Part shown: positions 30,891 through 41,563 of the stretch, in pieces | Layout of the letters: each line of letters starts with the position of its first letter | How positions within the stretch are numbered: position 1 is the first letter of the stretch | Assembly: GCF_017161565.1 (NCBI RefSeq) | Contig: NZ_CP066796.1 | Location: 2,852,001 to 2,916,000 of the forward strand | Direction of reading: 5' to 3' | DNA: 64,000 nt | From: Erwinia amylovora | GTDB taxonomy: Bacteria > Pseudomonadota > Gammaproteobacteria > Enterobacterales > Enterobacteriaceae | Notes under the pieces: model-generated | What the model was told of the DNA's origin: nothing | The model's input: only the letters and a program-made list of their open reading frames with translations | Databases searched by the model: none | Program-made: the position numbers and the translations under genes

Positions 30891-31418
30891 ATGGGTGAGG
30901 TAAAAAGGCTGTTTTTTGCTCTTGAACTGCCGGACAGCTGTAAACAGAGCATAATCCGCTGGCGGGCAGAAACCTTCCCGGCGGAGGCCGGACGCCCGCT
31001 GGCGGCCGACGCGCTGAATTTAACGTTGGCATTCCTTGGCGAAGTCAGTGATGAGAAAGCACGGGCGCTGATGCAGCTGGCCGCGCGCATTCAGCAGCCC
31101 GCTTTTTCCCTGACGCTGGACGATGCCGGGCACTGGCCGCGATCAGGCGTGGTATGGCTGGGGCCGCGCCAGGCTCCGCGCGGGCTGCTCCAGCTGGCGC
31201 AGTTATTACGCTCACAGGCGGCGCGCAGCGGCTGTGCGCAAACTGCGCAGCCGTTTCATCCCCATGTCACCTTGTTGCGTCATGCTACCCAGCCGCTGGC
31301 GCTGCCGGCGCGTAACTTCAACTGGTCGCTGACCGTAAAGCGTTTTGTCCTGTTTCAGTCGCAGTTTACCGCCGGGCGCAGCCGCTATAAGGAAGTTGCC
31401 GCATGGTCACTATTATAA
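30891..31418 (+). CDS. thpR: 2H phosphoesterase ThpR (LigT) lacking the first catalytic His
   Basis: ThpR (2'-5' RNA ligase/cyclic phosphodiesterase) is a 2H-superfamily enzyme with two HxTx motifs. This 175-residue protein aligns throughout with E. coli ThpR (176). The second motif H125-V-T127 is intact (FHPHVTLL), but the first reads ALNLTLAF: residue 43 is Asn (AAT at 31017-31019) where E. coli has the active-site His43. A single C-to-A change explains it. The ATG at 30891 follows GGAGGAGCG closely and gives the family's N-terminus. sfsA follows after 9 bases. Catalysis is probably abolished, while RNA or nucleotide binding may remain. Confidence 0.9.
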   Translation: MGEVKRLFFALELPDSCKQSIIRWRAETFPAEAGRPLAADALNLTLAFLGEVSDEKARALMQLAARIQQPAFSLTLDDAGHWPRSGVVWLGPRQAPRGLLQLAQLLRSQAARSGCAQTAQPFHPHVTLLRHATQPLALPARNFNWSLTVKRFVLFQSQFTAGRSRYKEVAAWSLL

Positions 31419-31427
31419 GGAAGTCTT

Positions 31428-32132
31428 ATGGATTTTAGCCCCGCTCTGCGTCCGGCGCGGCTGGTACAACGCTACAAACGCTTTCTGGCAGACGTGGTAA
31501 CCCCCGAAGGAGAAACGCTAACCATTCATTGCGCCAACACCGGGGCGATGACCGGATGCGCCACGCCGGGCGATACCGTCTGGTACTCTACTTCGGCCAG
31601 CCTGACGCGCAAATATCCGCACAGCTGGGAGCTGACCGAGACGCAAGATGGCCACTGGATTTGCGTCAATACCCTGCGCGCCAACGGATTGCTCCGTGAG
31701 GCGCTGAATGCCGGGCAGATAGCGGAGCTGACCGGTTACCCAACGCTGCTGCCTGAAGTGAAATACGGCAGCGAAAACAGCCGTATTGACTTTCTGCTAC
31801 AGGCAGACAGTCGCCGCAACTGCTATATTGAAGTCAAATCGGTAACGCTGTTGCAGCAGGGCCATGGCTACTTTCCGGATGCGGTCACCGTGCGCGGACA
31901 AAAGCATTTGCGCGAACTCAGTCAAATCGCCCGGTCAGGCCAGCGTGCGGTGCTGTTTTTCGCCGTGCTGCATTCGGGGATTAATGACGTTTCCCCGGCG
32001 CATCACATTGATGCACATTACGCCGAATTGCTGGAACAGGCGCAGCGTAACGGTGTCGAAGTTCTGTGCTACAAGGCGCAGTTATCCCCGCTGGGGCTTA
32101 AGCTGCGAGACCCCCTGAAAGGGGAGTTGTAA
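31428..32132 (+). CDS. sfsA: DNA-binding protein SfsA, sugar fermentation stimulation protein homolog
   Basis: 234 residues, as in E. coli SfsA. Blocks visible: [38 protein letters not shown] and [11 protein letters not shown]. The acidic/lysine pattern (RIDF ... EVKS) resembles a PD-(D/E)xK nuclease core, in keeping with family predictions, though only DNA binding and effects on mal gene expression have been reported in E. coli. AAGGAAG precedes the ATG. It is likely cotranscribed with thpR. Confidence 0.93.
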   Translation: MDFSPALRPARLVQRYKRFLADVVTPEGETLTIHCANTGAMTGCATPGDTVWYSTSASLTRKYPHSWELTETQDGHWICVNTLRANGLLREALNAGQIAELTGYPTLLPEVKYGSENSRIDFLLQADSRRNCYIEVKSVTLLQQGHGYFPDAVTVRGQKHLRELSQIARSGQRAVLFFAVLHSGINDVSPAHHIDAHYAELLEQAQRNGVEVLCYKAQLSPLGLKLRDPLKGEL

Positions 32133-32435
32133 TATGCAGCGCAATTTGCTTTTATACGGCGCTTCTGACTTTGCCGCTTACCGACGGCATACCACTAAAT
32201 GGTGTAGCAGTGGTTTGCAGGTGGACAGCGAGCCGCCAGATACGCTTTTCCTCACATGCCTGTCAAGGCATGTTCAGGAATAATTGCTAACCTTGCCCGC
32301 TTCTGTTATTTATAGCGGCCTGTTTTTTCCCCTAGTGGGATCGATACCCGAGTATTCCGGCGTGCAGGAAAGGGCTTATGCTCCTGCCCCTGAATAATGA
32401 AGGGTGTGTAGTGCGTGTTATCCAGGAGACACAAC
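32133..32435. other. Intergenic region sfsA-dksA
   Basis: About 300 bases without a gene. ACATGCCT (32254-32261) and AGGCATGT (32266-32273) form a hairpin without a T-tract. The rest presumably carries the dksA promoter and its leader; no element is clear enough to name. Confidence 0.5.
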
Positions 32436-32891
32436 ATGCAAGAAGGGCAAAACCGTAAAACATCGTCACTGAGTATTCTCGCCATCGCTGGGGTGGAGCC
32501 GTATCAAGAGAAGCCTGGCGAAGAGTATATGAATGCGGCCCAGCTGGAGCACTTTAAGAAAATTCTTGAAGCTTGGCGCAATCAACTTCGGGACGAAGTC
32601 GATCGCACGGTGACTCACATGCAAGACGAAGCGGCAAACTTCCCGGATCCGGTCGATCGTGCCGCTCAGGAAGAAGAGTTCAGTCTTGAACTGCGTAACC
32701 GCGATCGCGAGCGCAAACTGATTAAGAAGATTGAAAAAACCTTGAAAAAGGTTGAAGACGATGATTTCGGCTACTGTGAATCCTGTGGCGTTGAAATCGG
32801 CATCCGTCGTCTTGAAGCGCGTCCTACCGCCGATCTGTGCATCGACTGTAAAACGCTGGCGGAAATCCGCGAAAAACAGATGGCCGGCTAA
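32436..32891 (+). CDS. dksA: RNA polymerase-binding transcription factor DksA
   Basis: DksA enters the secondary channel of RNA polymerase and, with ppGpp, adjusts rRNA and amino-acid promoters. 151 residues, E. coli length and nearly identical. The coiled-coil tip carries DPVDRA (DxxDxA), and the zinc finger has CESC and CIDC. The ATG at 32436 (MQEGQNRK) follows CCAGGAG; seven in-frame codons upstream are not part of the family. gluQ follows after 70 bases, as in E. coli. Confidence 0.97.
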   Translation: MQEGQNRKTSSLSILAIAGVEPYQEKPGEEYMNAAQLEHFKKILEAWRNQLRDEVDRTVTHMQDEAANFPDPVDRAAQEEEFSLELRNRDRERKLIKKIEKTLKKVEDDDFGYCESCGVEIGIRRLEARPTADLCIDCKTLAEIREKQMAG

Positions 32892-32961
32892 CGGCCTGTA
32901 GATTGTGCAGTGAAGCAGGAAACGGTTTCCGCTTGCGCTTCACTGCCAATCTCCTGTTACG

Positions 32962-33870
32962 ATGTCAGCATCCTGTGTCGGGCGTTTTGCTCCCTCCCCT
33001 TCCGGCGACCTGCATTTCGGCTCCCTGATTGCTGCTTTAGGCAGTTATCTTCAGGCGCGCGCGCAGCACGGCGTCTGGCGAGTGCGTATCGAAGATATTG
33101 ACCCGCCGCGTGAAGTGCCCGGTGCGGCAGCGCGTATTCTGCAACAGCTTGAAGATCACGGCCTTGAATGGGACGGCGAAGTGCTGTGGCAGTCGCAGCG
33201 TCATGAGGCTTACCGCGCAGCGCTTGACCATCTTCACCAGCAGGGACTGAGCTATCACTGTACCTGCACCCGCCGCCGCATTCAGCAGTGTGGCGGGCTG
33301 TACGACAATCGCTGTCGGGAGCTGCACCGTGGCCCTGAGCAGGCAGCCACGCGTCTGAAGGTAGATAATCCTGTACTGGCTTTTCACGATCTGCTGCGCG
33401 GCAGCATCCAGGCTAACCCGAACCTGGCGCGGGAGGATTTCATTATTCACCGGCGCGACGGGCTGTTTGCCTATAATCTGGCGGTCGTGGTGGACGACCA
33501 TTTTCAGGGCATCACCGAGGTGGTGCGTGGCGCGGATTTGATTGAGCCTACGGTGCGGCAAATCGTGCTTTATCAACAGTTTGGCTGGCCTGCCCCGCGC
33601 CATTTACATCTGCCGCTGGTGCTAAACCCCGATGGTAATAAGCTGTCCAAACAGAATCATGCACCGCCATTGCCGGCGGGCGACCCGCGTCCGTCCCTGG
33701 TGCAGGCTCTGCGTTTTCTTGGCCAGACGGTGAACGATGACTGGCGGGATATCACGGTCGCCACGCTGTTAAAACTGGCAATAAGCGGCTGGAAGCAGGC
33801 TAATATTCCCAGAAGCGACGCGATGCTGACGCATACAACGACTTCGGCATTCTCAAATGGTTCACTCTGA
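32962..33870 (+). CDS. gluQ: Glutamyl-Q tRNA(Asp) synthetase
   Basis: GluQ-RS glutamylates queuosine at the anticodon wobble position of tRNA-Asp. It is a truncated GluRS: 302 residues with the catalytic domain only. HFGSL is the HIGH motif and KLSKQ the KMSKS-like motif. The zinc site has CTC (HCTCTRR) and a later C in YDNRCREL. It follows dksA, and pcnB comes next, the enterobacterial order. Confidence 0.95.
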   Translation: MSASCVGRFAPSPSGDLHFGSLIAALGSYLQARAQHGVWRVRIEDIDPPREVPGAAARILQQLEDHGLEWDGEVLWQSQRHEAYRAALDHLHQQGLSYHCTCTRRRIQQCGGLYDNRCRELHRGPEQAATRLKVDNPVLAFHDLLRGSIQANPNLAREDFIIHRRDGLFAYNLAVVVDDHFQGITEVVRGADLIEPTVRQIVLYQQFGWPAPRHLHLPLVLNPDGNKLSKQNHAPPLPAGDPRPSLVQALRFLGQTVNDDWRDITVATLLKLAISGWKQANIPRSDAMLTHTTTSAFSNGSL

Positions 33871-33928
33871 GCTATGATTAGCCGCTATTTTTATCGATTA
33901 GAATTATTTGTCACTATCGAGGTGTCCC

Positions 33929-35353
33929 ATTTTTACCCGAGTTGCTAATTTTTGCCGGAAAGTCCTTAGTCGCGAAGAAGTGGCACCCGCCGAGACCGCG
34001 GCAGTGCGTCAAATGGCGACCATCCCACGCGAGGCTCATAATATCTCGCGCAAGGACATCAGTGAAAATGCCCTCAAGGTGCTGTATCGCCTGAATAAAG
34101 CCGGATATGAAGCCTATCTGGTTGGCGGCGGCGTGCGCGATTTGCTGCTGGGTAAAAAGCCGAAAGACTTCGACGTGACCACCAATGCCACGCCGGATCA
34201 GATGCGTAAGCTGTTTCGCAACTGTCGTCTGGTCGGTCGCCGTTTCCGCCTTGCCCACGTCATGTTCGGCCCGGAAATTATCGAGGTCGCCACCTTCCGG
34301 GGCCACCACGAAGCTGAACAGCAGGTGGTTGAAGATCGTAACAGCTCGCATCGTGACCAGAATGGCATGCTGCTACGCGACAATATTTTCGGCTCGATTG
34401 AAGATGACGCCCAGCGCCGCGATCTGACCATTAACAGCCTCTATTATAGCGTTGCCGATTTCACGGTGCGTGATTATGTCGGTGGTTTAAGCGATTTGCA
34501 GCAGGGCATCATCCGCATGATTGGTGACCCGGAAACCCGCTATCGCGAAGATCCGGTGCGCATGCTACGCGTGGTGCGCTTTGCTGCCAAACTGGACATG
34601 AGTATCGCAGCCGGGACCGGTGAACCCATCCCGCGTCTGGCCACCCTGCTGCACGATATTCCTCCGGCACGTCTGTTTGAAGAGACGCTGAAGCTGCTAC
34701 AGGCCGGTTATGGTCACAGTACTTACCTTAAGCTGCTTGAATACCAGCTTTTCCAGCCGCTGTTCCCGATTATCACCCGCTACTTCACCGAACAGGGTGA
34801 CAGTAATATGGAACGGATGATCCTGCTGGTACTGAAAAACACTGATACGCGCATCCATAATCAGATGCGCGTGAATCCGGCGTTCCTGTTTGCCGCAATG
34901 TTCTGGTATCCGCAGCTGGAGATGGCGCAGAAATTTGCGCAAGAGAGCGGCCTCGTCTATTACGACGCATTTGCGCTGGCGATGAACGAGGTGCTGGATG
35001 AAGCCTGCCGCTCACTGGCGATCCCCAAACGTATTACCACGCTGGTGCGCGATATTTGGCAGCTGCAGCTGCGCCTGTCACGCCGCCACGGTAAACGCGC
35101 GTGGAAGCTGATGGAACATCCTAAGTTCCGCGCCGCCTTCGATCTGCTGGCGCTGCGCGCCGAAGTGGAAAATAACCATGAGTTGCAGCGTCTCACCACC
35201 TGGTGGAGCGAGTTTCAGGTCTCGGCACCGCCGCAGCAGAAGACGATGCTCAACACGCTTGGTGATGATCCTGTACCGCGCCGCCGCACCCGCCGTCCGC
35301 GCAAGCGCGTGCCCGGCAGCCCACGCCGCGACAGTAGCAGCAATCGCCAGTGA
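33929..35353 (+). CDS. pcnB: Poly(A) polymerase I, predicted AUU start
   Basis: PcnB adds 3' poly(A) tails that promote RNA decay and controls ColE1-type plasmid copy number. The protein is 474 residues if it starts at ATT 33929 ([17 protein letters not shown]), directly after GAGGTG (33919-33924). E. coli pcnB is known to start with AUU at this same place, and the sequence here keeps that codon. The nucleotidyltransferase signature [19 protein letters not shown] and the RNA-binding region REDPVRMLR follow; the C-terminus is Arg-rich ([10 protein letters not shown]). A TTG at 33908 would add seven residues and seems less likely. folK overlaps the stop. Confidence 0.94.
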   Translation: MFTRVANFCRKVLSREEVAPAETAAVRQMATIPREAHNISRKDISENALKVLYRLNKAGYEAYLVGGGVRDLLLGKKPKDFDVTTNATPDQMRKLFRNCRLVGRRFRLAHVMFGPEIIEVATFRGHHEAEQQVVEDRNSSHRDQNGMLLRDNIFGSIEDDAQRRDLTINSLYYSVADFTVRDYVGGLSDLQQGIIRMIGDPETRYREDPVRMLRVVRFAAKLDMSIAAGTGEPIPRLATLLHDIPPARLFEETLKLLQAGYGHSTYLKLLEYQLFQPLFPIITRYFTEQGDSNMERMILLVLKNTDTRIHNQMRVNPAFLFAAMFWYPQLEMAQKFAQESGLVYYDAFALAMNEVLDEACRSLAIPKRITTLVRDIWQLQLRLSRRHGKRAWKLMEHPKFRAAFDLLALRAEVENNHELQRLTTWWSEFQVSAPPQQKTMLNTLGDDPVPRRRTRRPRKRVPGSPRRDSSSNRQ

Positions 35354-35832
35354 TCAACCGCGTTTATCTGGCGTTGGGCAGTAATCTGGCCGACCCGTTG
35401 CTTCAGGTGCAATGCGCGCTTGATGCGCTGGTAGCCATACCTGATTGCCAGCTGGTTGCCACCTCTTCCCTGTACCGCACGCCACCCTATGGCCCGCCGG
35501 ATCAACCCGATTTTCTCAATGCGGCAGTGGCGCTCGATACCGGGCTTGACGCTGAAGCGCTACTCAACCATACCCAGCGCATTGAGCTGGAGCAGGGGCG
35601 CGTACGCAAGGCGCATCGCTGGGGCCCGCGCACGCTTGACCTCGACATCATGCTGTTCGGTGAGCAGACGCTAAACACCCCTCGCCTGACGGTGCCGCAT
35701 TACGATATGCATCGTCGCGCGTTTATGCTGCTGCCGCTGCTGGAGATTGCTCCCGCGCTTTGCCTGCCGGACGGCAGAGCGCTGGCTGATATGCTGGCTA
35801 ACCTTGACTGTAGCAGCATCCGCCCCTGGTAA
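35350..35832 (+). CDS. folK: 2-amino-4-hydroxy-6-hydroxymethyldihydropteridine pyrophosphokinase
   Basis: HPPK transfers pyrophosphate from ATP to 6-hydroxymethyldihydropterin in folate synthesis. 160 residues (E. coli 159). YLALGSNL, the pterin/ATP region [12 protein letters not shown], and the [11 protein letters not shown] metal-binding motif are intact. It starts at GTG 35350 inside the GTGA overlap with the pcnB stop, implying translational coupling. Confidence 0.95.
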   Translation: MINRVYLALGSNLADPLLQVQCALDALVAIPDCQLVATSSLYRTPPYGPPDQPDFLNAAVALDTGLDAEALLNHTQRIELEQGRVRKAHRWGPRTLDLDIMLFGEQTLNTPRLTVPHYDMHRRAFMLLPLLEIAPALCLPDGRALADMLANLDCSSIRPW

Positions 35833-35909
35833 GCCCGTTTGCCATCTCCTGTGCGCCCTCCATCCATTGCTTTAAGATAGCCAAACAGAAAATTTCGAGT
35901 GAGGATATG

Positions 35910-36704
35910 ATGAAACCAACCACCGTTTCGACGTTACGCCAGTGGAAGCAGCAGGGGCATAAATTCGCCACCATCACCGCTTATGATTTCAGCTTCGCCC
36001 GCCTGTTTGCCGATGAAGGCATTCAGGTGCTGCTGGTCGGCGATTCGCTGGGCATGGTGGTACAGGGCCAGGAGTCGACGCTGCCGGTGTCCGTAGCCGA
36101 TATTGTCTATCATACCCAGGCCGTGCGCCGGGGCAGCCCGGGCGCGCTGCTGCTTGCCGATCTGCCGTTTATGAGCTTCGCCACGCCGGAGCAAACCTTT
36201 GACAGCGCGGCGCAGCTGATGCGCGCCGGGGCGAATATGGTCAAGCTGGAAGGCGGAACATGGCTGGCCGAAACGGTGAGACAGCTCACCGAGCGTGCCG
36301 TTCCGGTCTGCGGCCATCTTGGCCTGACGCCGCAGTCGGTGAATATTTTTGGTGGCTATAAAGTGCAGGGGCGGAACGCGGAAGCAGCTGACCAACTGCT
36401 GGAAGATGCGCTGGCGCTGGAAGCAGCAGGCATGCAGCTGCTGGTTCTGGAGTGCGTACCGGCGGCGCTGGCGAAGCGCGTGACTGAAGCGCTTACCGTG
36501 CCGGTTATCGGCATTGGGGCCGGTAATGCCACCGACGGTCAAATCCTGGTGATGCACGATGCGTTTGGCATTACCGGCGGCCATATTCCTAAATTCGCCA
36601 AAAACTTCCTTGCCGAGACCGGAGACATTCGTGCCGCCGTGCGTCAGTACGTGGCAGAAGTCGAAGCCGGTAGCTATCCGGCCGAACAACACAGCTTTCA
36701 GTAA
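35910..36704 (+). CDS. panB: 3-methyl-2-oxobutanoate hydroxymethyltransferase
   Basis: PanB adds a hydroxymethyl group from methylene-THF to alpha-ketoisovalerate, the first step to pantothenate. 264 residues from the second of two adjacent ATGs ([10 protein letters not shown], aligning with E. coli). [11 protein letters not shown], the Mg-binding LLVGDS, and [16 protein letters not shown] are family blocks. A GAGGA box precedes the pair of ATGs. panC follows after 15 bases. Confidence 0.96.
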   Translation: MKPTTVSTLRQWKQQGHKFATITAYDFSFARLFADEGIQVLLVGDSLGMVVQGQESTLPVSVADIVYHTQAVRRGSPGALLLADLPFMSFATPEQTFDSAAQLMRAGANMVKLEGGTWLAETVRQLTERAVPVCGHLGLTPQSVNIFGGYKVQGRNAEAADQLLEDALALEAAGMQLLVLECVPAALAKRVTEALTVPVIGIGAGNATDGQILVMHDAFGITGGHIPKFAKNFLAETGDIRAAVRQYVAEVEAGSYPAEQHSFQ

Positions 36705-36719
36705 CCAAGGAGCAACAGC

Positions 36720-37574
36720 GTGCTGATGATTGAAACCCTGCCGGTGCTACGCCGTGAAGTGCGGCGCTGGCGTCAGGATGGCAAACGTATTGCGCTGGTT
36801 CCCACTATGGGCAACCTGCACGAAGGGCATCTGACGCTGGTCGATGAAGCGCGTGAACGTGCGGATATCGTTATCGTGTCGATTTTTGTTAATCCGATGC
36901 AGTTCGAACGCGCAGACGATCTGGCCCGGTATCCGCGCACCCTGCAGGAAGACTGCGAAAAGCTGAATCGTCATGGCGTTGACCTGGTGTTCTCCCCGGC
37001 TCCTGCTGATATCTACCCTCAGGGACTGGACGACCACACCTTCGTTGATGTACCCGGCCTTTCCACCTTGTTGGAAGGGGCCAGCCGTCCCGGTCATTTC
37101 CGTGGCGTATCCACCATCGTCAGCAAGCTGTTTAATCTGGTGCAGCCGGATCTCGCCTGCTTTGGTGAAAAGGATTATCAGCAGCTGGCGCTGATCCGCA
37201 AAATGGTGGCGGATATGGGCTACGATATTGATATTATCGGCGTGCCCACCGTACGCGCCAAAGATGGCCTGGCGCTCAGTTCGCGTAACGGTTATCTGAC
37301 GGCGGACGAGCGTAAAATCGCCCCTGAACTGAGTAAAGTGATGCAGCAAATCGCCGCACGGCTCGGTCAGGGGGAACGCCATGTTGCAGAGCTGATCGCC
37401 AGTGGCGAAAACGCGCTGGCTGAAAAAGGCCTGCGGGCCGATGGCCTGGCGATAGTCGATGCCGATACGCTGCTGCCACTGAACGTCGACAGCCAGCGAG
37501 CAGTGATCCTGATGGCAGCATGGCTGGGTAAAGCGCGTCTGATTGATAACCAGCAGGTTGATCTCACGCAGTAG
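36720..37574 (+). CDS. panC: Pantothenate synthetase
   Basis: PanC condenses pantoate and beta-alanine using ATP. 284 residues. [11 protein letters not shown] is the HIGH-type nucleotide motif and [10 protein letters not shown] the KMSKS-type loop; [14 protein letters not shown] is the pantoate-binding region. It starts with GTG at 36720 (as in E. coli) after AAGGAGCAACAGC; the ATG two codons on is an alternative. Confidence 0.96.
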   Translation: MLMIETLPVLRREVRRWRQDGKRIALVPTMGNLHEGHLTLVDEARERADIVIVSIFVNPMQFERADDLARYPRTLQEDCEKLNRHGVDLVFSPAPADIYPQGLDDHTFVDVPGLSTLLEGASRPGHFRGVSTIVSKLFNLVQPDLACFGEKDYQQLALIRKMVADMGYDIDIIGVPTVRAKDGLALSSRNGYLTADERKIAPELSKVMQQIAARLGQGERHVAELIASGENALAEKGLRADGLAIVDADTLLPLNVDSQRAVILMAAWLGKARLIDNQQVDLTQ

Positions 37575-37637
37575 ACAGTAGCGCCTGTGCGAGCAATACT
37601 GACCTCCGTTTTTAAATTGATTGCAGAGTAATGACTT

Positions 37638-38018
37638 ATGAATCGTACTATGTTGCAGGGTAAACTCCACCGGGTGAAAGTTACCCAGGCGGAGCTGAAT
37701 TACGAAGGTTCCTGCGCCATCGACCAGGATTTTCTCGACGCTTCCGGCATTCTGCAATATGAAGCTATCGACATCTATAACGTTAATAACGGCCAGCGTT
37801 TCTCTACCTACGCTATCGCCGCCGAACGCGGTTCAAAAATCATCTCGGTTAACGGGGCGGCAGCGCGCTGTGCCTGTGAAGGTGACCTGTTGATTATCTG
37901 TTCTTACGTACAGATGTCCGATGAGCAGGCACATCAATGGCAGCCTAAAGTGGCCTATTTCGAAGGTGACAACCAGATGAAACGCGTAGCAAAAGCGGTG
38001 CCGGTTCAGGTCGCCTAG
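37638..38018 (+). CDS. panD: Aspartate 1-decarboxylase precursor
   Basis: PanD makes beta-alanine from aspartate for PanC. 126 residues. It is a pyruvoyl enzyme that cleaves itself between G24 and S25 in YEGSCAID; the motif is intact. The end [13 protein letters not shown] matches E. coli. It lies 63 bases behind panC in the same direction; the E. coli insertion between panC and panD is absent, so panBCD are probably one operon. Confidence 0.96.
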   Translation: MNRTMLQGKLHRVKVTQAELNYEGSCAIDQDFLDASGILQYEAIDIYNVNNGQRFSTYAIAAERGSKIISVNGAAARCACEGDLLIICSYVQMSDEQAHQWQPKVAYFEGDNQMKRVAKAVPVQVA

Positions 38019-38045
38019 TTTCACGCGGCGGGTTGGCTGCCAGCC

Positions 38046-38076
38046 AGGGGCCGAACGGTGATGCCGTCCGGCCCCT
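38046..38076. terminator. Hairpin between panD and yadH
   Basis: AGGGGCCG-A-ACGG pairs with CCGT-C-CGGCCCCT around TGATG, one mismatch. It sits between convergent genes; T-tracts are poor on both sides. Confidence 0.55.
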
Positions 38077-38085
38077 GTTATATCA

Positions 38086-38856
38086 TCAGGTACGCAGCCC
38101 GCGTCCGCGCTGGATAAAAAACCATACCAGCACATAAAACACCAGAACAAAGGCCAGCAGAACGCCGAGGGTCAACGCCAGCGGCACATCGTTTATTCCA
38201 AGAAATCCGTAACGGAAGCCGCTGATCATGTAGACGACCGGGTTGAGCTTCGACACCATCTGCCATACCGGTGGCAGCAGCGTCAGCGAGTAAAACACGC
38301 CGCCAAGATAGGTTAGCGGCGTCAACACGAAGGTCGGGATCAGGCTGATATCATCAAACGTGCGGGCAAACACCGCGTTCAGCAGGCCGGCCAGCGAGAA
38401 CAATATTGCCGTCAGCAGCAGCGTGACCGCCACCATCAGCCAGGAATGGACGTGGAACGGCACAAAGAACAGCGAGATGGCCGTCACCAGTATGCCAACG
38501 CAGATCCCGCGCGCCACGCCGCCGCCAACATAGCCGGCAATGATCACATGGGTCGGTACTGGAGCCACCAGCAGTTCCTCAATATTGCGCTGGAATTTGG
38601 CGCTGAAGAATGAGGAGGCGACGTTGGCAAAAGCGTTGGTGATCACCGCCATCATAATCAGGCCCGGCACGATAAACTGCATATAGCTGAAGCCGTGCAT
38701 TTCACCGATACGTGAACCGATCAGATTGCCAAAGATAATGAAATAGAGCGTCATGGTAATAACCGGCGGCACCAGCGTCTGGATCCAGATACGTGCAAAA
38801 CGGTCAACCTCTTTACACCAGATACTTTTCAGGGCCACCCAGTACAAATGCGTCAT
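38086..38856 (-). CDS. yadH: ABC-2 type transporter permease YadH
   Basis: 256 residues with about six membrane segments (for example TMTLYFIIFGNLIG, FIVPGLIMMAVITNAF, LIPTFVLTPLTYLGGVFYSL), of the DrrB/NodJ-like ABC-2 permease family. Substrate unknown. Its ATG overlaps the yadG stop by four bases, so YadG and YadH form one exporter. Confidence 0.93.
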   Translation of the reverse strand: MTHLYWVALKSIWCKEVDRFARIWIQTLVPPVITMTLYFIIFGNLIGSRIGEMHGFSYMQFIVPGLIMMAVITNAFANVASSFFSAKFQRNIEELLVAPVPTHVIIAGYVGGGVARGICVGILVTAISLFFVPFHVHSWLMVAVTLLLTAILFSLAGLLNAVFARTFDDISLIPTFVLTPLTYLGGVFYSLTLLPPVWQMVSKLNPVVYMISGFRYGFLGINDVPLALTLGVLLAFVLVFYVLVWFFIQRGRGLRT

Positions 38857-39779
38857 GATTTATCTCCACTACGACCGTTTACCAGGTCAACGAACAGCTC
38901 CTCAAGACGGTTTGCCTTGTTGCGCATACTTAAAACCTGCACGCCCTGGTGGCTAAGCTGGCTGAATACGCTGTTCAGCCCCTGCTCGCGCAGCACGTCG
39001 ACTTCCAGCGTTGAGGTGTCAGTCAGCCGATACTGGAAGCCTTCCAGCTTAGGCAGCGGGCTTTTCACCGCCAGATCGAAAATGAACGTTTCCGATTTTT
39101 GTTTAGCCAGCAGCCTTTTCATCGAGGTGTTTTCCACTAATTCGCCGTGCTGGATGATACCGATATTGCGGCACAGCATTTCAGCTTCTTCCAGATAGTG
39201 CGTCGTCAAGATGATGGTGGTTCCCTGCGCGTTAAGCTGTTGCAGGAAGCTCCACATTGAGCGGCGCAGCTCAATGTCCACCCCGGCGGTCGGTTCATCA
39301 AGGATCAGCAGTTTCGGTTCATGCATCAGGGCGCGAGCAATCATCAACCGGCGTTTCATACCGCCCGACAGCATCCGCGAGCGCTCGTTGCGTTTGCCCC
39401 ACAGATCCAGCTGCGTCAGATATTTTTCTGCCCGCTGCAGCGCAACCGTCTTTTCCACGCCGTACAGGCCAGCCTGGCTGACGACGATCTGCAGTACAGT
39501 CTCAAACTGGTTGAAGTTGAACTCCTGCGGCACCAGCCCCAGCTGGCGCTTGGCATTGACCGTGTCCTTTTGCAGGTCATAGCCGAACACCCGCACTGTG
39601 CCAGCGGTTTTATTTACCAGTGAACTGATAATGCCAATGGTAGTCGATTTACCCGCGCCGTTAGGACCAAGCAACGCATAGAAGTCACCGGCCTCCACCG
39701 CGAGATCGATGCCCCTTAGCGCCTGAACCCCGCCCTGATAGGTTTTGGTCAGCTTTTCAAGTTCCAGTGCATAAGTCAT
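38853..39779 (-). CDS. yadG: ABC transporter ATPase YadG
   Basis: 308 residues, cytosolic. Walker A GPNGAGKST, signature LSGGMKRR, Walker B LLILDEPTAGVD, switch His in TTHYLEEAE. It is the partner of YadH, with unknown cargo; the family resembles drug- or polysaccharide-exporting DrrA-type ATPases. It is divergent from can. Confidence 0.94.
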   Translation of the reverse strand: MTYALELEKLTKTYQGGVQALRGIDLAVEAGDFYALLGPNGAGKSTTIGIISSLVNKTAGTVRVFGYDLQKDTVNAKRQLGLVPQEFNFNQFETVLQIVVSQAGLYGVEKTVALQRAEKYLTQLDLWGKRNERSRMLSGGMKRRLMIARALMHEPKLLILDEPTAGVDIELRRSMWSFLQQLNAQGTTIILTTHYLEEAEMLCRNIGIIQHGELVENTSMKRLLAKQKSETFIFDLAVKSPLPKLEGFQYRLTDTSTLEVDVLREQGLNSVFSQLSHQGVQVLSMRNKANRLEELFVDLVNGRSGDKS

Positions 39780-40011
39780 AAGTTAAAAATTGCCCTGTTG
39801 TGTGTATATTCGCGACATTTCAAGCGGCTTTTGCCTTAGCAGCAGTGATTTGTCTCAATTACTGACTGTAGTCAGTTTATTGGGATTCAGCACCTGCCAC
39901 TTTTGCGCCGCTTTAATTATTTCGGCTATAGCTTTCTTGTTAATCGTTTTCAATTACGCTGCGCTGGCCTATATTATTGCCACGCATTTTGAGCTATTGG
40001 TCGACATCCTA

Positions 40012-40674
40012 ATGACAGACATCAGTACCCTTATCAGCAACAATCGTCAGTGGTCCAGGCTGCTCAAAGAGGAAGATCCCGGTTTTTTCGAACGCCTGTC
40101 TCTGGCGCAAAAACCCCGTTTTCTCTGGATTGGCTGTTCAGACAGCCGCGTACCCGCCGAGCGGCTGACCGGGCTGGAGCCGGGCGAATTATTTGTTCAC
40201 CGCAACGTGGCCAATCTGGTGGTTCACACTGATTTAAACTGCCTTTCGGTAGTGCAATACGCGGTCGAAGTTCTGGAGGTGGAGCACATCATTATCTGCG
40301 GTCACTACGGCTGCGGCGGCGTTCAGGCCGCGGTGGAAAACCCGGAACTGGGCCTGATTGACAACTGGCTGCTGCATATCCGCGATCTCTGCTACAAGCA
40401 CAGCGCGCTATTAGGCGAGCTGCCGCCAGAGAAGCGCGTGGATAAGCTTTGTGAAATTAATGTGATCGAGCAAGTCTACAACCTGGGCCACTCCACCATT
40501 ATGCAGTCTGCGTGGAAGCGCGGTCAGAACGTCAACATTCATGGCTGGGTGTACGGCATTCAGGATGGCTATCTGCGCGACCTGGAAGTGACGGCCACCA
40601 ACCGCGAAATACTGGAACAGCGTTACCGCCACGGTATTGCCAATCTGCTTAACGATCCCGATCTCAACCCGTAA
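40012..40674 (+). CDS. can: Beta-class carbonic anhydrase
   Basis: Can interconverts CO2 and bicarbonate and is needed for growth in air. 220 residues, equal to E. coli Can. Zinc site and dyad: [10 protein letters not shown] (C42, D44, R46) and CGHYGCGG (H98, C101). ATG 40012 is chosen by alignment ([11 protein letters not shown]); a hydrophobic in-frame extension upstream to 39790 is not conserved. The ribosome-binding site is weak. Confidence 0.95.
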   Translation: MTDISTLISNNRQWSRLLKEEDPGFFERLSLAQKPRFLWIGCSDSRVPAERLTGLEPGELFVHRNVANLVVHTDLNCLSVVQYAVEVLEVEHIIICGHYGCGGVQAAVENPELGLIDNWLLHIRDLCYKHSALLGELPPEKRVDKLCEINVIEQVYNLGHSTIMQSAWKRGQNVNIHGWVYGIQDGYLRDLEVTATNREILEQRYRHGIANLLNDPDLNP

Positions 40675-40720
40675 GACCGCCGGTTACCCGCGCCTTTACA
40701 ACCGCCGCAGATGATATAAC

Positions 40721-40739
40721 AGGCCGGAACCTCCGGCCT
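40721..40739 (+). terminator. Hairpin after can
   Basis: AGGCCGGA (40721-40728) pairs with TCCGGCCT (40732-40739) around a 3-base loop, followed by TGGTTGATTGT. It lies between convergent can and hpt. Confidence 0.55.
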
Positions 40740-40773
40740 TGGTTGATTGTGCTGTCGCACATGCTTGCGGGAA

Positions 40774-41310
40774 TTATTCGTCCAGCAACACCACTTTGCC
40801 GACGTACGGCAAATGACGATAGCGCTGGGCGTAATCAATCCCGTATCCGACCACGAATTCGTCAGGGATGGCAAAGCCTACATACTCCACCGGCACAGAC
40901 ACTTCGCGCCTTGACGGTTTATCCAGCAGGGTACAAATCGCCATTGATTTTGGTTCGCGCAGGCTAAGGATCTCACGCACTTTGCTCAGCGTATTACCTG
41001 AATCAATTATATCCTCAACGATCAGCACATCCTTACCGCGAATATCTTCATCTAAATCTTTGAGGATTTTCACATCGCGGTTGCTGGTGGTGCCATTGCC
41101 GTAGCTTGACGCAGTCATAAAATCGACTTCGTGAGAAACATCAATGGCGCGGCAAAGATCCGCCATAAACATAAATGAGCCGCGTAGCAGGCCAACCAGC
41201 ACCATTTCACTGCCGCTGTTGCGGTAATGTTCGCTGATTTGCTTGCCCAGCTCGGTAATACGGGAGGCGATCTCAGCTTCGGAGATCATAACTTCAACAG
41301 TGTGTTTCAT
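40774..41310 (-). CDS. hpt: Hypoxanthine phosphoribosyltransferase
   Basis: Purine salvage enzyme making IMP (and some GMP) from hypoxanthine and PRPP. 178 residues as in E. coli. The PRPP loop [14 protein letters not shown] and [20 protein letters not shown] are typical. In E. coli gcd lies next; here it is replaced by a PLP enzyme and accessory DNA. Confidence 0.96.
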   Translation of the reverse strand: MKHTVEVMISEAEIASRITELGKQISEHYRNSGSEMVLVGLLRGSFMFMADLCRAIDVSHEVDFMTASSYGNGTTSNRDVKILKDLDEDIRGKDVLIVEDIIDSGNTLSKVREILSLREPKSMAICTLLDKPSRREVSVPVEYVGFAIPDEFVVGYGIDYAQRYRHLPYVGKVVLLDE

Positions 41311-41563
41311 AAGTAGCGGTTTGCCGATTGCTCAAGGAAAGCGAGAAAGTTTATCACATTTAGCAGCCATTACCCTCATCGTTGCGCAACGCGGCGGCCC
41401 CCCTGACCACCACAGCCATACAGACTGCCACATGCAAATACAGCCATATTTAATATCGCGTACTGATGTAACCTTAGCGCAATTATTCATTTATTGCCCT
41501 GTCTGGCCGCATGTTAACTTAGCACCCATAATGATACAACACGCCGTTATGGCAGGAGATCTG

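Noticed and set aside
39790..40011. Hydrophobic N-terminal extension of carbonic anhydrase
   Set aside because: Beta-class Can starts at MTDIS; the extension is absent from the family and overlaps the yadG/can promoter region.
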